Below, piece by piece: positions 1-8,035 of a stretch of 11,031 nucleotides of DNA. The DNA is from JAICQQ01 sp965651135. GTDB lineage: Bacteria; Myxococcota_A; Polyangia; Polyangiales; Polyangiaceae. Every line of letters begins with the position of its first letter. The first letter of the stretch is position 1. The stretch lies in assembly GCA_965651135.1 (NCBI GenBank), contig CBFGRJ010000249.1, positions 1 through 11,031 on the forward strand. The letters are read 5' to 3'. The position numbers and the translations under genes are program-made. The notes under the pieces are model-generated. The model saw nothing but the letters and a program-made list of their open reading frames with translations, searched no databases and was not told the DNA's origin.

Positions 1-133
1 CGACGAAATTCACAGCCCCGTCGACCACCCCAAACACCAACGCAAAAACCAACGACAAAACCCCAGACTCGACCTACTTTATGGAGTGCTGAACTAGCGG
101 GCCCGCGGGCGCCAAGCAGCTACCAGGCAGCCC

Positions 134-1015
134 ATGGCACACAAACTGCTAAACGCTAGCGGAGTCATGAGCCCCGCTCCCATCGTTGCGCTTCTCGAGT
201 CCAGAATGAGCAGCGAGCTCGCCCGCTTGATCGCCAAGCATGGTGGTACACCGCTTTCGGTACCCGCCGTGCGTGAGTCGCCGGAGCTGACCCTGCCAGC
301 CGCACGTCGCTTGATCGACGACCTCGAAGCGGCTCGCTACGAAATGGTCATTTTCATGACCGGCGTGGCCGTTTCGCTGCTGTTCGAAGCGGCCGAGCAA
401 ATCGGTCGACGTCCCGATTTGGTCCATGCGCTCAGACAGGTGACCACGGTGTGTCGTGGTCCAAAGCCCACCGCGGCCCTACGCGGCTTCGGATTGCCTC
501 CCACGCTGTCGGCTCAAGAACCCTTCACCGCGGCGGAAGTCCTCGACGCCATGAGCGGCATCGATCTTGCCGGCAAGAGGGTGCTTTTGTTTCACTACGG
601 AGAACGCAGCGACACGCTCGCAGAAACGTTGATCGCGTGGCAAGCCAATTTGGAGGAGTTCTGGCTCTACCGCTGGCTGATGCCGGCGGACCTTTCGGGC
701 CTGCAAGAGCTGGTGAGGCGCATCGTCGAGCGCGAGATTCATGGCCTGGCGATCACCTGCCAGATCCAATTTCGTCATTTGATGAAGGTCGCCGAGGACA
801 TGAGAATCGAGCGTTCACTGGTGCGCGCGCTCAATGAACGTGTCGTCGTTGGCGCGGTAGGCCCCAAGTGCACTGCGGTGCTGCAATCTCGCGGTGTTCG
901 CGTTCAAGTCATTCCCGAGCATCCCAAAATGGGACCGCTCGCGGTGGCGATGATGCGATACATCCACGGCCTTTCTCACGCCGACCGTCCAGCGGTTGCG
1001 ACGACTTCGCCGTAA
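134..1015 (+). CDS. hemD: HemD-family uroporphyrinogen-III synthase
   Basis: Predicted to cyclise hydroxymethylbilane to uroporphyrinogen III, the precursor from which sirohaem for the downstream nitrite reductase is made; cytoplasmic. The 293-residue protein has the two-lobed HemD layout. The first strand is IVALLESRMSSELARLI (17-33), followed by FMTGVAV (74-80), GPKPTAALRGFGL (109-121), a second lobe with VGPKCTAVL (242-250), and EHPKMGPLA (262-270), a signature seen in HemD-like proteins encoded beside nitrite reductases. It is slightly longer than the usual 250 or so residues. ATG 134 has a weak AGG 6 nt upstream; in-frame ATG 167 (codon 12) is possible and would keep the first strand, but its GGAG is only 2 nt away. 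nirB starts 48 nt downstream. Some actinobacterial HemD-like proteins near nir genes are regulators with an added C-terminal helix-turn-helix; this one ends shortly after the HemD fold, so an enzyme is more likely. Family assignment is firm; catalytic activity is inferred. Confidence 0.85.
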   Translation: MAHKLLNASGVMSPAPIVALLESRMSSELARLIAKHGGTPLSVPAVRESPELTLPAARRLIDDLEAARYEMVIFMTGVAVSLLFEAAEQIGRRPDLVHALRQVTTVCRGPKPTAALRGFGLPPTLSAQEPFTAAEVLDAMSGIDLAGKRVLLFHYGERSDTLAETLIAWQANLEEFWLYRWLMPADLSGLQELVRRIVEREIHGLAITCQIQFRHLMKVAEDMRIERSLVRALNERVVVGAVGPKCTAVLQSRGVRVQVIPEHPKMGPLAVAMMRYIHGLSHADRPAVATTSP

Positions 1016-1047
1016 GCAGCGAAACGTTCGCGATCCAAACATCATAC

Positions 1048-1055
1048 AGAAGGGA
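1048..1055 (+). promoter_or_regulatory. Ribosome binding site favouring the GTG start of nirB
   Basis: AGAAGGGA lies 8 nt before GTG 1064. The competing in-frame ATG 1082 has only an AGGG about 2 nt upstream, which is too close, so the GTG start is preferred. Confidence 0.6.
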
Positions 1056-1063
1056 AACCTATC

Positions 1064-3667
1064 GTGATCGAGTCTAGGGTCATGACGAACGACGGTGCCA
1101 AACCAGAGCGAAAGCGTTCACTGGTCGTCGTGGGCAATGGCATGGTGGGTCACCACTTCGTGAATAAGGTGGCCGAGCGAGGCTTGCTTGCACAGTTCGA
1201 TGTCACGGTGGTTTCCGAGGAAGTCGATCTCGCCTACGATCGCGTGAACCTCTCCAAGTTCTTCGAGGGCAAGGGAAAGAGCGACCTGGCACTGGCCGAC
1301 CCCGCGGTCTACGCAGAGCTCGGTGTGCGCGTCCTCGCCGGCGATCCGGTCGTCGCTTTGGATCGTGAGGCGCGCTCGCTCACGACCAAGGCTGGCGTAG
1401 CGCTAGGATACGACGTATTGGTGCTGGCCACGGGCTCGCGCGCATTCGTACCGCCCATTCAGGGCGCGGCGTCACCCGGCTGCTTCGTGTATCGCACACT
1501 CGCCGATCTCGAGGCGATTCAGGCAGCGGCCCGAGAGTGCCGCGTCGGAGTGGTGATTGGCGGCGGACTCTTGGGTCTAGAAGCAGCCAAGGCACTGCAA
1601 TCACTGGGGCTCACGACCCACGTCGTGGAGTTCGCACCGCGTTTGATGCCGCTGCAGGTGGACTCTGCGGGTGGCGCGCTTCTGTCCGCTCGTATCGAAG
1701 AGCTCGGCGTGCAGGTTCACGTCAACACCAGCACCCAAAGCATCCTTCAAGACGACCAGGGAAAGGTGCGGGCGCTGCGTTTTGCGGACGGCTCCGAGCT
1801 CCCTGTCGATATGGTGGTGTTCTCGGCCGGCATTCGGGCACGTGACGAGCTCGCCCGCGCCAGTGGACTCGCCGTCGCCGCGCGCGGAGGCGTCGTGATC
1901 GATCGCAGCACACGCACCAGCGACCCGCACATCTACGCCATTGGCGAATGTGCGGCGTTCGACGACCGCTGCTACGGCCTGGTGGCTCCCGGCTACCGCA
2001 TGGCGGAGACCTGTGCGGCGGTCATCACCGGCGAAGCCAACGAGTTCGCCGATTTCGACATGAGCACCAAGCTCAAGCTGCTCGGAGTCGACGTCGCAAG
2101 TTTCGGCGATGCTTTCGGCACGACCAAAGGCGCCAAGGAGATCAGCCTGCTCGATACCCTGACGGGCAGTTACAAGAAACTAGTGCTGAGCCCCGACACG
2201 AAGCGCCTCTTGGGCGGCATCCTCGTCGGTGATGCCTCGCGCTACGCGGAGCTGGTCAGCTACGTGCAGAACGATCTGCCGCTGCCCGATCAACCCGATC
2301 AACTCATCGTAGAAGCGCGCGACGCCTCCCAAAGCTCCGGGCTGGGCGTCGATGCTCTGCCGGACAAGGCGACGATTTGCTCCTGCCACAACCTGGACAA
2401 GGCCACCATTTGCCGGTCGATCCGCACGGAACAGCTGCGCGAGGTAGGGGCCATCAAGTCCTGCACCAAGGCAGGCACCGGCTGCGGTTCCTGCGTGCCG
2501 CTCTTGGGGCAGCTCTTGAACAGCGAGCTGAAGCGCGCGGGGCTCGAGGTCAACAACCACCTGTGCGAACACTTCGAGTTCAGCCGGCAAGAGTTGTATC
2601 ACCTGGTGCGGGTAGAAAAGATCAAGACGTTCGACGAGCTGATCGCACGCCACGGCAGCGGCGTGGGCTGCGAGATCTGCAAGCCTGCGGTGGCGTCCAT
2701 TTTGGCCTCGACATGGAACGAGTACATCCTGAAAGAGCCGCACGCAGGGCTGCAGGACACGAATGACCGCTACCTCGCCAACATTCAGCGCGACGGAACC
2801 TACTCCGTGATTCCGCGCATTGCCGGCGGCGAAGTCACCCCCAAGCAGCTGATGACCCTCGGGCGAATCGCCGAAAAGTATGGTCTTTATACCAAGATCA
2901 CCGGCGGGCAGCGCATCGACATGTTCGGCGCGCGGCTCGATCAGCTCCCCAGCATTTGGCGCGAGCTGGTCGACGCGGGCTTCGAGTCGGGTCACGCCTA
3001 TGGCAAGGCCTTGCGCACCGTCAAATCGTGCGTGGGCAGCACGTGGTGCCGCTATGGTGTCGGCGATTCGGTCGGCCTGGCCATCTTGCTCGAGAATCGC
3101 TACAAAGGGCTGCGGAGCCCCCACAAGCTCAAAGGCGCCGTTTCGGGCTGTGCCCGCGAATGCGCCGAAGCTCAGGGCAAAGACTTCGGCGTGATCGCCA
3201 CGGAGCGCGGCTTCAATCTGTATGTCTGCGGCAACGGCGGCATGAAACCCCAACACGCCGTACTGTTGGCTCAGGACATCGACGCAAACACGGTCGTCAA
3301 GTACCTCGACCGCTTTCTGATGTTCTACATCAGAACCGCCGATCGACTGCAGCGCACCGCCTCCTGGCTCAACAACTTGGAAGGCGGCATCGATTATCTG
3401 AAGCGCGTCATCGTCGAAGATTCACTGGGCATTGCCGCTGAGCTCGAAACCGAAATGGAGCATGTCGTGCGCACTTATCAGTGCGAATGGAAAACCACCG
3501 TCAACGATCCCGAGCGTCTCAAGGCATTCAAGCCGTTTCTCAATAGCAGTGAGGCGGACCCTAGCGTGGTGTTCGTGCCCGAGCGTGAACAGCACCGGCC
3601 TGCGCAGTGGCACGAGAAGCGAGAGCGCCTGGCCAATCAAGTGCACCTGCCCATGCTTCAAGAGTGA
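1064..3667 (+). CDS. nirB: Nitrite reductase [NAD(P)H] large subunit
   Basis: Reduces nitrite to ammonium with six electrons from NAD(P)H; cytoplasmic, acting with NirD. At 867 residues it is full length for the family. Domain order: FAD-binding site with VVVGNGMVG (21-29); NAD(P)H-binding Rossmann motif VVIGGGLLGLEAA (about residues 164-176); a BFD-like [2Fe-2S] domain with C439, C441, C474 and C477; a second BFD-like segment from HLCEHFEF to GCEICKP; a nitrite/sulfite reductase half-domain (IAGGEVTPKQLM, ITGGQRIDMFG); and the sirohaem/[4Fe-4S] ligand set C656-x5-C662 and C696-x3-C700, all intact. GTG 1064 is chosen because of its ribosome binding site; ATG 1082 would remove only six residues and no domain. 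nirD begins 17 nt downstream, so the two are surely co-transcribed. No frameshift or missing ligand is visible. The presence of nirD and a nitrate reductase points to assimilation rather than dissimilation. Confidence 0.97.
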   Translation: MIESRVMTNDGAKPERKRSLVVVGNGMVGHHFVNKVAERGLLAQFDVTVVSEEVDLAYDRVNLSKFFEGKGKSDLALADPAVYAELGVRVLAGDPVVALDREARSLTTKAGVALGYDVLVLATGSRAFVPPIQGAASPGCFVYRTLADLEAIQAAARECRVGVVIGGGLLGLEAAKALQSLGLTTHVVEFAPRLMPLQVDSAGGALLSARIEELGVQVHVNTSTQSILQDDQGKVRALRFADGSELPVDMVVFSAGIRARDELARASGLAVAARGGVVIDRSTRTSDPHIYAIGECAAFDDRCYGLVAPGYRMAETCAAVITGEANEFADFDMSTKLKLLGVDVASFGDAFGTTKGAKEISLLDTLTGSYKKLVLSPDTKRLLGGILVGDASRYAELVSYVQNDLPLPDQPDQLIVEARDASQSSGLGVDALPDKATICSCHNLDKATICRSIRTEQLREVGAIKSCTKAGTGCGSCVPLLGQLLNSELKRAGLEVNNHLCEHFEFSRQELYHLVRVEKIKTFDELIARHGSGVGCEICKPAVASILASTWNEYILKEPHAGLQDTNDRYLANIQRDGTYSVIPRIAGGEVTPKQLMTLGRIAEKYGLYTKITGGQRIDMFGARLDQLPSIWRELVDAGFESGHAYGKALRTVKSCVGSTWCRYGVGDSVGLAILLENRYKGLRSPHKLKGAVSGCARECAEAQGKDFGVIATERGFNLYVCGNGGMKPQHAVLLAQDIDANTVVKYLDRFLMFYIRTADRLQRTASWLNNLEGGIDYLKRVIVEDSLGIAAELETEMEHVVRTYQCEWKTTVNDPERLKAFKPFLNSSEADPSVVFVPEREQHRPAQWHEKRERLANQVHLPMLQE

Positions 3668-3669
3668 CC

Positions 3670-3676
3670 GAGGAGA
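3670..3676 (+). promoter_or_regulatory. Ribosome binding site setting the nirD start
   Basis: GAGGAGA lies 8 nt before ATG 3685. It decides against the longer open frame beginning at ATG 3607, which would overlap the 3' end of nirB by 61 nt and adds residues with no resemblance to NirD. Confidence 0.7.
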
Positions 3677-3684
3677 CCACGCGC

Positions 3685-4062
3685 ATGCTCGCTCTGAACA
3701 ACGATAAAACGCCGAGTGCAGCCTCTGATTCGATTCAATGGGTCGAGGTCTGCGCGCTCGGAGACATCGTGATCGGAACCGGTGCCGCTGCCTTGGTACG
3801 CGGCCATCAAATAGCCATCTTCCGACCTACGGCGGACGGACCGCTTTATGCTCTCTCCAATTTCGACCCTTTCAGCCAGGCCTTCGTCATGGCTCGTGGA
3901 ATCATCGGAGACAAAGCAGGCACGCTGAAGGTGGCTTCACCCATCTACAAGCAAAACTTCGCGCTAGAAACCGGGCAATGCCTGGACGATCCCAAGGTGC
4001 GCCTGCCGAGCTACCCGGTTCGCGTGAAAGACGGACGGGTCTGGATTGGAGTACCAAGGTGA
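3685..4062 (+). CDS. nirD: Nitrite reductase [NAD(P)H] small subunit
   Basis: Small partner of NirB in the cytoplasmic assimilatory nitrite reductase. The 125-residue product has the NirD form of the Rieske-like fold, with IQWVEVCALGDI near the start, FDPFSQAFVMARGIIGD in the middle, and ASPIYKQNFALETGQCLDD towards the end. The two Cys-His pairs that bind [2Fe-2S] in true Rieske proteins are replaced (NFD, and YKQN), as is normal for NirD, so no cluster is expected. It finishes with PVRVKDGRVWIGV, the usual closing strands. Start ATG 3685 follows a good ribosome binding site. Its TGA stop (4060-4062) overlaps the GTG start of the next gene as GTGA, which suggests translational coupling of nitrite reductase to the electron-transfer subunit of nitrate reductase. 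Confidence 0.95.
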   Translation: MLALNNDKTPSAASDSIQWVEVCALGDIVIGTGAAALVRGHQIAIFRPTADGPLYALSNFDPFSQAFVMARGIIGDKAGTLKVASPIYKQNFALETGQCLDDPKVRLPSYPVRVKDGRVWIGVPR

Positions 4063-5771
4063 GCAGCGCCGTGATTGAAGCCTCGTTGCCCAGGGTGGAA
4101 CGTCAGCCCCGGTCGAAGCGGCGGCTTCCGGTGCTTTCGGTGGCCAAGCTGCTGCAAGATCAGCAAACGCTGACCGCCGTCGAGCGCTTCGCTCGCTTGC
4201 ACGAAAGCCACCAAGTTCCCAAACAGCGCCAGTACTACCAAGACTTGATTCCGCTCGAACGCCCTCGGCCCGGGGAGCAGTACGCATTTCAGGTCGATCT
4301 GGATGCCTGCACGGGCTGCAAGGCGTGCGTTACCGCCTGCCATAGTCTCAATGGCCTCGATGAAAGCGAGCTCTGGCGCACGACGGGCCTCTTGCATGGC
4401 GGCCTGCCCAGCGCACCGGCACAGCAGACGGTGACCACCTCTTGCCACCACTGTCTGGAGCCGGCTTGCATGCACGGCTGCCCCACCCAAGCCTACGAGA
4501 AGGACCCCGTCACCGGCATCGTCAAGCACCTCGATGACCAGTGCTTCGGCTGCCAGTACTGCACGCTGATGTGCCCGTACGATGCGCCCAAGTACAACGC
4601 GAAGCTCGGCATCGTGCGCAAATGCGACATGTGCAGCAACCGTTTGGCCGCGGGTGAAGCTCCTGCCTGTGTGCAGGCCTGCCCGAACCAAGCCATTTCC
4701 ATTCAATTGGTGGATCAAGAAAGCGTGGTGCAGCGCAGTGAAGCCAACGGCTTTTTGCCGGGCGCGCCCACGCCGGAGCACACCTTGCCCACCACCATTT
4801 ACGCAACGAAAAAGCCGCTTCCCTCGAACTTGCTGCCCGCGGACTTCTACACCACTCGTCCAGAGCACTCCCATTTCCCGCTCGTGGTCATGCTGACTTT
4901 GACTCAGCTTGCCATCGGCGCCTTCTGCCTAGAGTCGGTGATTTCACGATTGACGGGGGCCAGCCTCGGCAATCCAATGCTGCAGGCCAGCTTCGGCTGT
5001 GCGCTGGCGCTGGTGGCGCTGGGCGCCAGCTTGTTTCACCTGGGGCGACCATGGTTGGCGTGGCGTGCGGTACTGGGGCTCAAATCGTCGTGGATGAGCC
5101 GCGAGGTACTCGCGCTCGGGTTGTTTGCCAAGCTCGCCATCGCATACGCGGTGCTCACGGCGCTACCGTCGCCGGCGGCAGCAACGCTGTTCGGCGAGCT
5201 TGCCTACCGCGACGCGCTGCTCGCGGCGGCACCTGTCGTGCAGCTGTCAGCCGCGGTGATCGGGCTTCTTGGCGTGTTCTGCTCGGTCATGGTGTACGTG
5301 GCCACCAAACGCGCACCGTGGTCGGGCGCGCGCACGGGCACCAAGTTTTTGGGGACCACCAGCATTCTGGGCGCAGCGTCCGTGTTTGCGGTTTCGCAAT
5401 GGACGGGCCCAGCAGTGCTAGCCACCGGGACCAGCGCGCTCTTGTGGGTGGTGCTGGCAGCTAGCTCGGCCAAGCTCGCGTTCGAGGCGAGCGGTTTGCT
5501 CCACGCGCGAGACCGCCGAAACTCCGTCTTCAAGCGCATGGCCAGAATCATGTTGGGCGACTTGAAGAGTACGACTGGGTTGCGCTTTCTCGCGGGAGTA
5601 GTGGGCGGCATCCTGATTCCGCTCGCCTTGTTGAGCGCACCCGTGAACCTAGCTTTCATGCAGATTCTGGCGCTGGTCATGCTCACGCTGCTCATGCTCG
5701 GCGAAGCGGCCGAACGCTATCTGTTCTTCCGCGCTGCTCCCGCCTCCCGCATGCCGGGGGCCCTGCGATGA
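4059..5771 (+). CDS. DmsB-type four-cluster ferredoxin fused to DmsC-like membrane anchor
   Basis: Predicted to oxidise menaquinol or ubiquinol in the membrane and pass electrons to the nitrate reductase encoded next. In this 570-residue fusion, residues 1-75 form a polar leader with a conserved-looking LTAVERFARLHE stretch. Residues 76-220 bind four [4Fe-4S] clusters: C84/87/90/94, C129/132/137/141, C162/165/168/172 and C189/192/204/208, all sixteen present, as in DmsB. From about residue 274 there are eight hydrophobic segments, the number found in DmsC, with the DmsC-like LGRPWLAWRAVLGLKSSWMSREVLALG after the second. GTG 4059 is preferred: it has TTGGAG ending 7 nt upstream and overlaps the nirD stop. 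GTG 4071 is an alternative. In DMSO reductases the B and C subunits are usually separate proteins. RR at 21-22 is not followed by a proper Tat signal, so the clusters probably face the cytoplasm. The partner assignment rests on gene position. Confidence 0.88.
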   Translation: MSSAVIEASLPRVERQPRSKRRLPVLSVAKLLQDQQTLTAVERFARLHESHQVPKQRQYYQDLIPLERPRPGEQYAFQVDLDACTGCKACVTACHSLNGLDESELWRTTGLLHGGLPSAPAQQTVTTSCHHCLEPACMHGCPTQAYEKDPVTGIVKHLDDQCFGCQYCTLMCPYDAPKYNAKLGIVRKCDMCSNRLAAGEAPACVQACPNQAISIQLVDQESVVQRSEANGFLPGAPTPEHTLPTTIYATKKPLPSNLLPADFYTTRPEHSHFPLVVMLTLTQLAIGAFCLESVISRLTGASLGNPMLQASFGCALALVALGASLFHLGRPWLAWRAVLGLKSSWMSREVLALGLFAKLAIAYAVLTALPSPAAATLFGELAYRDALLAAAPVVQLSAAVIGLLGVFCSVMVYVATKRAPWSGARTGTKFLGTTSILGAASVFAVSQWTGPAVLATGTSALLWVVLAASSAKLAFEASGLLHARDRRNSVFKRMARIMLGDLKSTTGLRFLAGVVGGILIPLALLSAPVNLAFMQILALVMLTLLMLGEAAERYLFFRAAPASRMPGALR

Positions 5772-5800
5772 CACTCCTCCCGATGACGGACCTGCGATGA
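5768..5800 (+). other. Ten-codon open frame bridging two ATGA overlaps
   Basis: The stop of the ferredoxin/anchor gene overlaps an ATG (ATGA, 5768-5771). That ATG opens a frame reading MTLLPMTDLR, which stops at TGA 5798-5800, itself overlapping the ATG 5797 of the nitrate reductase gene (again ATGA). The two junctions share the direct repeat CTGCGATGAC (5763-5772 and 5792-5801). It may act as a translational relay between the two genes, or may simply be the trace of a small duplication. There is no evidence that the peptide itself has a role. Confidence 0.35.
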
Positions 5801-8022
5801 CGGGTATGGGCAAGAAACTCGGAGCGCTGGGGCGAACGTTGCTCGTCAAGCGCGACGGACCCCTCACGCGCGAGCTGTTGCTCACGCCCGGTCGATTTGG
5901 CCTCGGTCTGGTGCCAGAGCGCAAAGCACCCGATCAAACCACGGCCATGGTGTGCGGCTTCTGTTCGACCGGCTGCAGCCTCGATGTCCACCTCAAAGAC
6001 GGCGTTGCCGTTGGCCTCACGCCGACGGTCGACTATCCGGTGAACCTGGGCATGGCCTGCCCCAAAGGTTGGGAGGCGCTGACGCCGCTCAAGGGTCCAG
6101 GGCGTGCCACGACGCCGATGTTGCGAAAAAACGGCCAGCTCTGCCCAGTCAGCTGGGAAAAGGCGCTCGACGCCATGGTTCGCCGCTTCAAGGCCGTGCA
6201 GGCGACATACGGAAACGAGGCGGTCGCCTGGCTTGGAACGGGTCAGATGCCGACCGAAGAGCTGGCGTTCCTAGGAGCGCTGGGCAAATTCGGCATGAAC
6301 ATGCTGCACGGCGACGGCAACACGCGCCAGTGCATGGCCACGGCGGCGACCGCATACAAGCAAGCCTTCGGCTTCGACGCTCCACCGTTCACCTACCAAG
6401 ACTTCGAAGAGTCGGACACCATCATTCTGGTCGGCTCGAACCTGTGTATCGCGCATCCCATCATGTGGGAGCGCATTTGCCGAAATCGGCATCGACCCAC
6501 CATCGTGGTGGTCGATCCGCGCCGCACCGAGACCGCGATGGCGGCCACCCATCATTTCGCTCTCGCGCCCAAGAGCGATTTGACCCTGTTTTATGCCGTG
6601 GCGCGCGAGCTCATCGTGCGCGGCGCCATCGATCGCGACTTCATTCAACAGCACACCGACGGGTTCGAGGCTTTCGCGGCTCACGTCATGGCGTTCACGC
6701 TCGAGCGGGCAGCAGCAGAGACCGGCCTTTCCCAAGAGCGCATCAGGCTGCTGGCCGAGCTGATCGAATCCGGAAAAAGGGTGAGCTTTTGGTGGACCAT
6801 GGGGGTGAACCAAAGCCACCAGGGCACGCGCACCGCGCAAGCCTTGATCGCGCTGGCGCTGATGACCCGCAACATCGGCCGACCCGGCACGGGAGCGAAC
6901 TCCATCACGGGGCAGTGCAACGCCATGGGCTCGCGCATCTTCAGCAACACCACGACTCTGCTGGGCGGTCGCTCTTTCGACAACGCCAGCCACCGCAGCG
7001 AAGTCGCAGAGGTCCTGCAAATCGACCCGGAGCGCATCCCCACCGAGCCCAGCCTGGCGTACGACCAGATCATCGAGAAAATCTTGGCTGGCAAGATACG
7101 CGCCCTCTGGGTCGTAGCCACCAACCCCGCTCACTCGTGGATCAACCACGATCACCTGAAAGACGTGCTCTCGCGGCTCGACTGTTTGGTCGTGCAGGAC
7201 ATGTATCAGGATACCGAAACCGCGGCTTTCGCCGATATCTTGCTGCCAGCGGCCGGTTGGGGCGAAAAAGAAGGCACCTTCATCAATTCCGAACGGCGCC
7301 TAGGGGTGATCAAACGCGTGGCGCGAGCTCCGGGCCAAGCGCTGGCCGATTTCCACATCTTCCAACTCGTGGCCGAGGCTTGGGGCTGCGCCAACTTGTT
7401 TCGCGAGTGGCAAAGCCCCGAAGCGGTATTCCAGATCCTCAAGCGGCTCAGCCGTGGCCGCCCCTGTGACATTACCGGCGTCAAAGACTACGTCATGCTC
7501 GACCGCGCGGGCGGCATCCAGTGGCCTTTCCCGGAGGGCAGCTCGCTCGACGACAACCAGCGGCGCTTGTTCGAAGACGGTCGCTACTTCACGGAAAATG
7601 GCCGAGCGCATTTCCTGTTCAGCGATCCAGCCCCGCTTCCCGAAGCGACCAATGAGCGCTTCCCGCTCCTGCTGCTGAGCGGGCGCGGCACCTCGAGCCA
7701 GTGGCACACTCAAACGCGAACCAAGCGCTCGAGCGTATTGAATCGCTTGTGCCCCGCTGAGCTTTACGTCGAGCTCTCACCGGTGGACGCCAAAGAGCTC
7801 GGCATCTTGCCGGACGAACAGGTGAGCGTGACCTCGCAACGAGCCAGCGTGAACGCTCGCGCCTTCGTTACCAATACCGTGCAGCCCGGCCAGGTCTTCA
7901 TGCCCATGCACTACGAAACCATGAACCGGCTGACATTCCCGGCCTTCGACCCGTATTCGCGCCAACCGGCCTACAAGGCCTGCGCGGTCAGAGTGTCGAG
8001 ACTGCACGATACCCGAGGCTGA
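5797..8022 (+). CDS. narB: Assimilatory nitrate reductase catalytic subunit, molybdopterin type
   Basis: Reduces nitrate to nitrite at a bis-MGD molybdenum centre. The 741-residue protein has an N-terminal [4Fe-4S] site C53, C56, C60 and C88 (MVCGFCSTGC, MACPKG). The predicted Mo ligand is C179 in GDGNTRQCMATA; cysteine followed by M-A/S fits the nitrate reductases rather than formate dehydrogenases, which usually have Sec/Cys followed by HG or similar. GTGANSITGQCNAMGSR (about 364-380) and the C-terminal cofactor-binding stretch with HTQTRTKRS and FMPMHYETMNRLT match the NasA/NarB/NapA group. The length resembles cyanobacterial NarB; the C-terminal BFD-like [2Fe-2S] extension of Klebsiella-type NasA is absent, so electrons must come from a partner, presumably the preceding ferredoxin/anchor protein. 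There is no Tat signal, so it is cytoplasmic. ATG 5797 is preferred; ATG 5806 is possible. NasA and NarB naming varies between groups. Another molybdoenzyme activity is unlikely next to nirBD. Confidence 0.92.
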   Translation: MTGMGKKLGALGRTLLVKRDGPLTRELLLTPGRFGLGLVPERKAPDQTTAMVCGFCSTGCSLDVHLKDGVAVGLTPTVDYPVNLGMACPKGWEALTPLKGPGRATTPMLRKNGQLCPVSWEKALDAMVRRFKAVQATYGNEAVAWLGTGQMPTEELAFLGALGKFGMNMLHGDGNTRQCMATAATAYKQAFGFDAPPFTYQDFEESDTIILVGSNLCIAHPIMWERICRNRHRPTIVVVDPRRTETAMAATHHFALAPKSDLTLFYAVARELIVRGAIDRDFIQQHTDGFEAFAAHVMAFTLERAAAETGLSQERIRLLAELIESGKRVSFWWTMGVNQSHQGTRTAQALIALALMTRNIGRPGTGANSITGQCNAMGSRIFSNTTTLLGGRSFDNASHRSEVAEVLQIDPERIPTEPSLAYDQIIEKILAGKIRALWVVATNPAHSWINHDHLKDVLSRLDCLVVQDMYQDTETAAFADILLPAAGWGEKEGTFINSERRLGVIKRVARAPGQALADFHIFQLVAEAWGCANLFREWQSPEAVFQILKRLSRGRPCDITGVKDYVMLDRAGGIQWPFPEGSSLDDNQRRLFEDGRYFTENGRAHFLFSDPAPLPEATNERFPLLLLSGRGTSSQWHTQTRTKRSSVLNRLCPAELYVELSPVDAKELGILPDEQVSVTSQRASVNARAFVTNTVQPGQVFMPMHYETMNRLTFPAFDPYSRQPAYKACAVRVSRLHDTRG

Positions 8023-8035
8023 CTCTCGCCTCGGG
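8012..8035 (+). terminator. Hairpin enclosing the nitrate reductase stop codon
   Basis: CCCGAGGC (8012-8019) and GCCTCGGG (8028-8035) form a perfect 8-bp GC-rich stem with an 8-nt loop (8020-8027) that begins with the TGA stop codon. No T-run follows, so this is not a standard intrinsic terminator. It could end transcription weakly, protect the 3' end of the operon mRNA, or affect translation termination. Confidence 0.45.

Noticed and set aside
1..133. Possible end of a plus-strand gene (Thr/Asn/Pro-rich frame stopping at 90-92) or start of a divergent minus-strand membrane protein (hydrophobic frame LVFALVFGVVDGAVNFV).
   Set aside because: Both are under 35 residues, they contradict each other, and neither has a recognisable domain or a clear start. 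The GC-rich palindromes GCGGGCCCGC (97-106) and GCCCGCGGGC (101-110) lack a loop and a T-run.
2180..3256. Long minus-strand open frame of 358 codons within nirB.
   Set aside because: It lies wholly opposite an intact, motif-complete nirB; long antisense frames are expected from GC-rich codon bias, and its sequence resembles no protein family.
4119..4158. Twin-arginine pair (SKRRLPVLSV) near the N-terminus of the ferredoxin/anchor fusion as a Tat signal.
   Set aside because: The hydrophobic stretch after RR is too short, charged residues follow at once and there is no AxA cleavage site; the partner enzyme and NirBD are cytoplasmic in character.
5952..7469. Plus-strand open frame of 505 codons within the nitrate reductase gene.
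   Set aside because: It is an out-of-frame shadow, rich in Arg, His, Gly and Ala, without domains; the overlapping frame carries all molybdoenzyme motifs.
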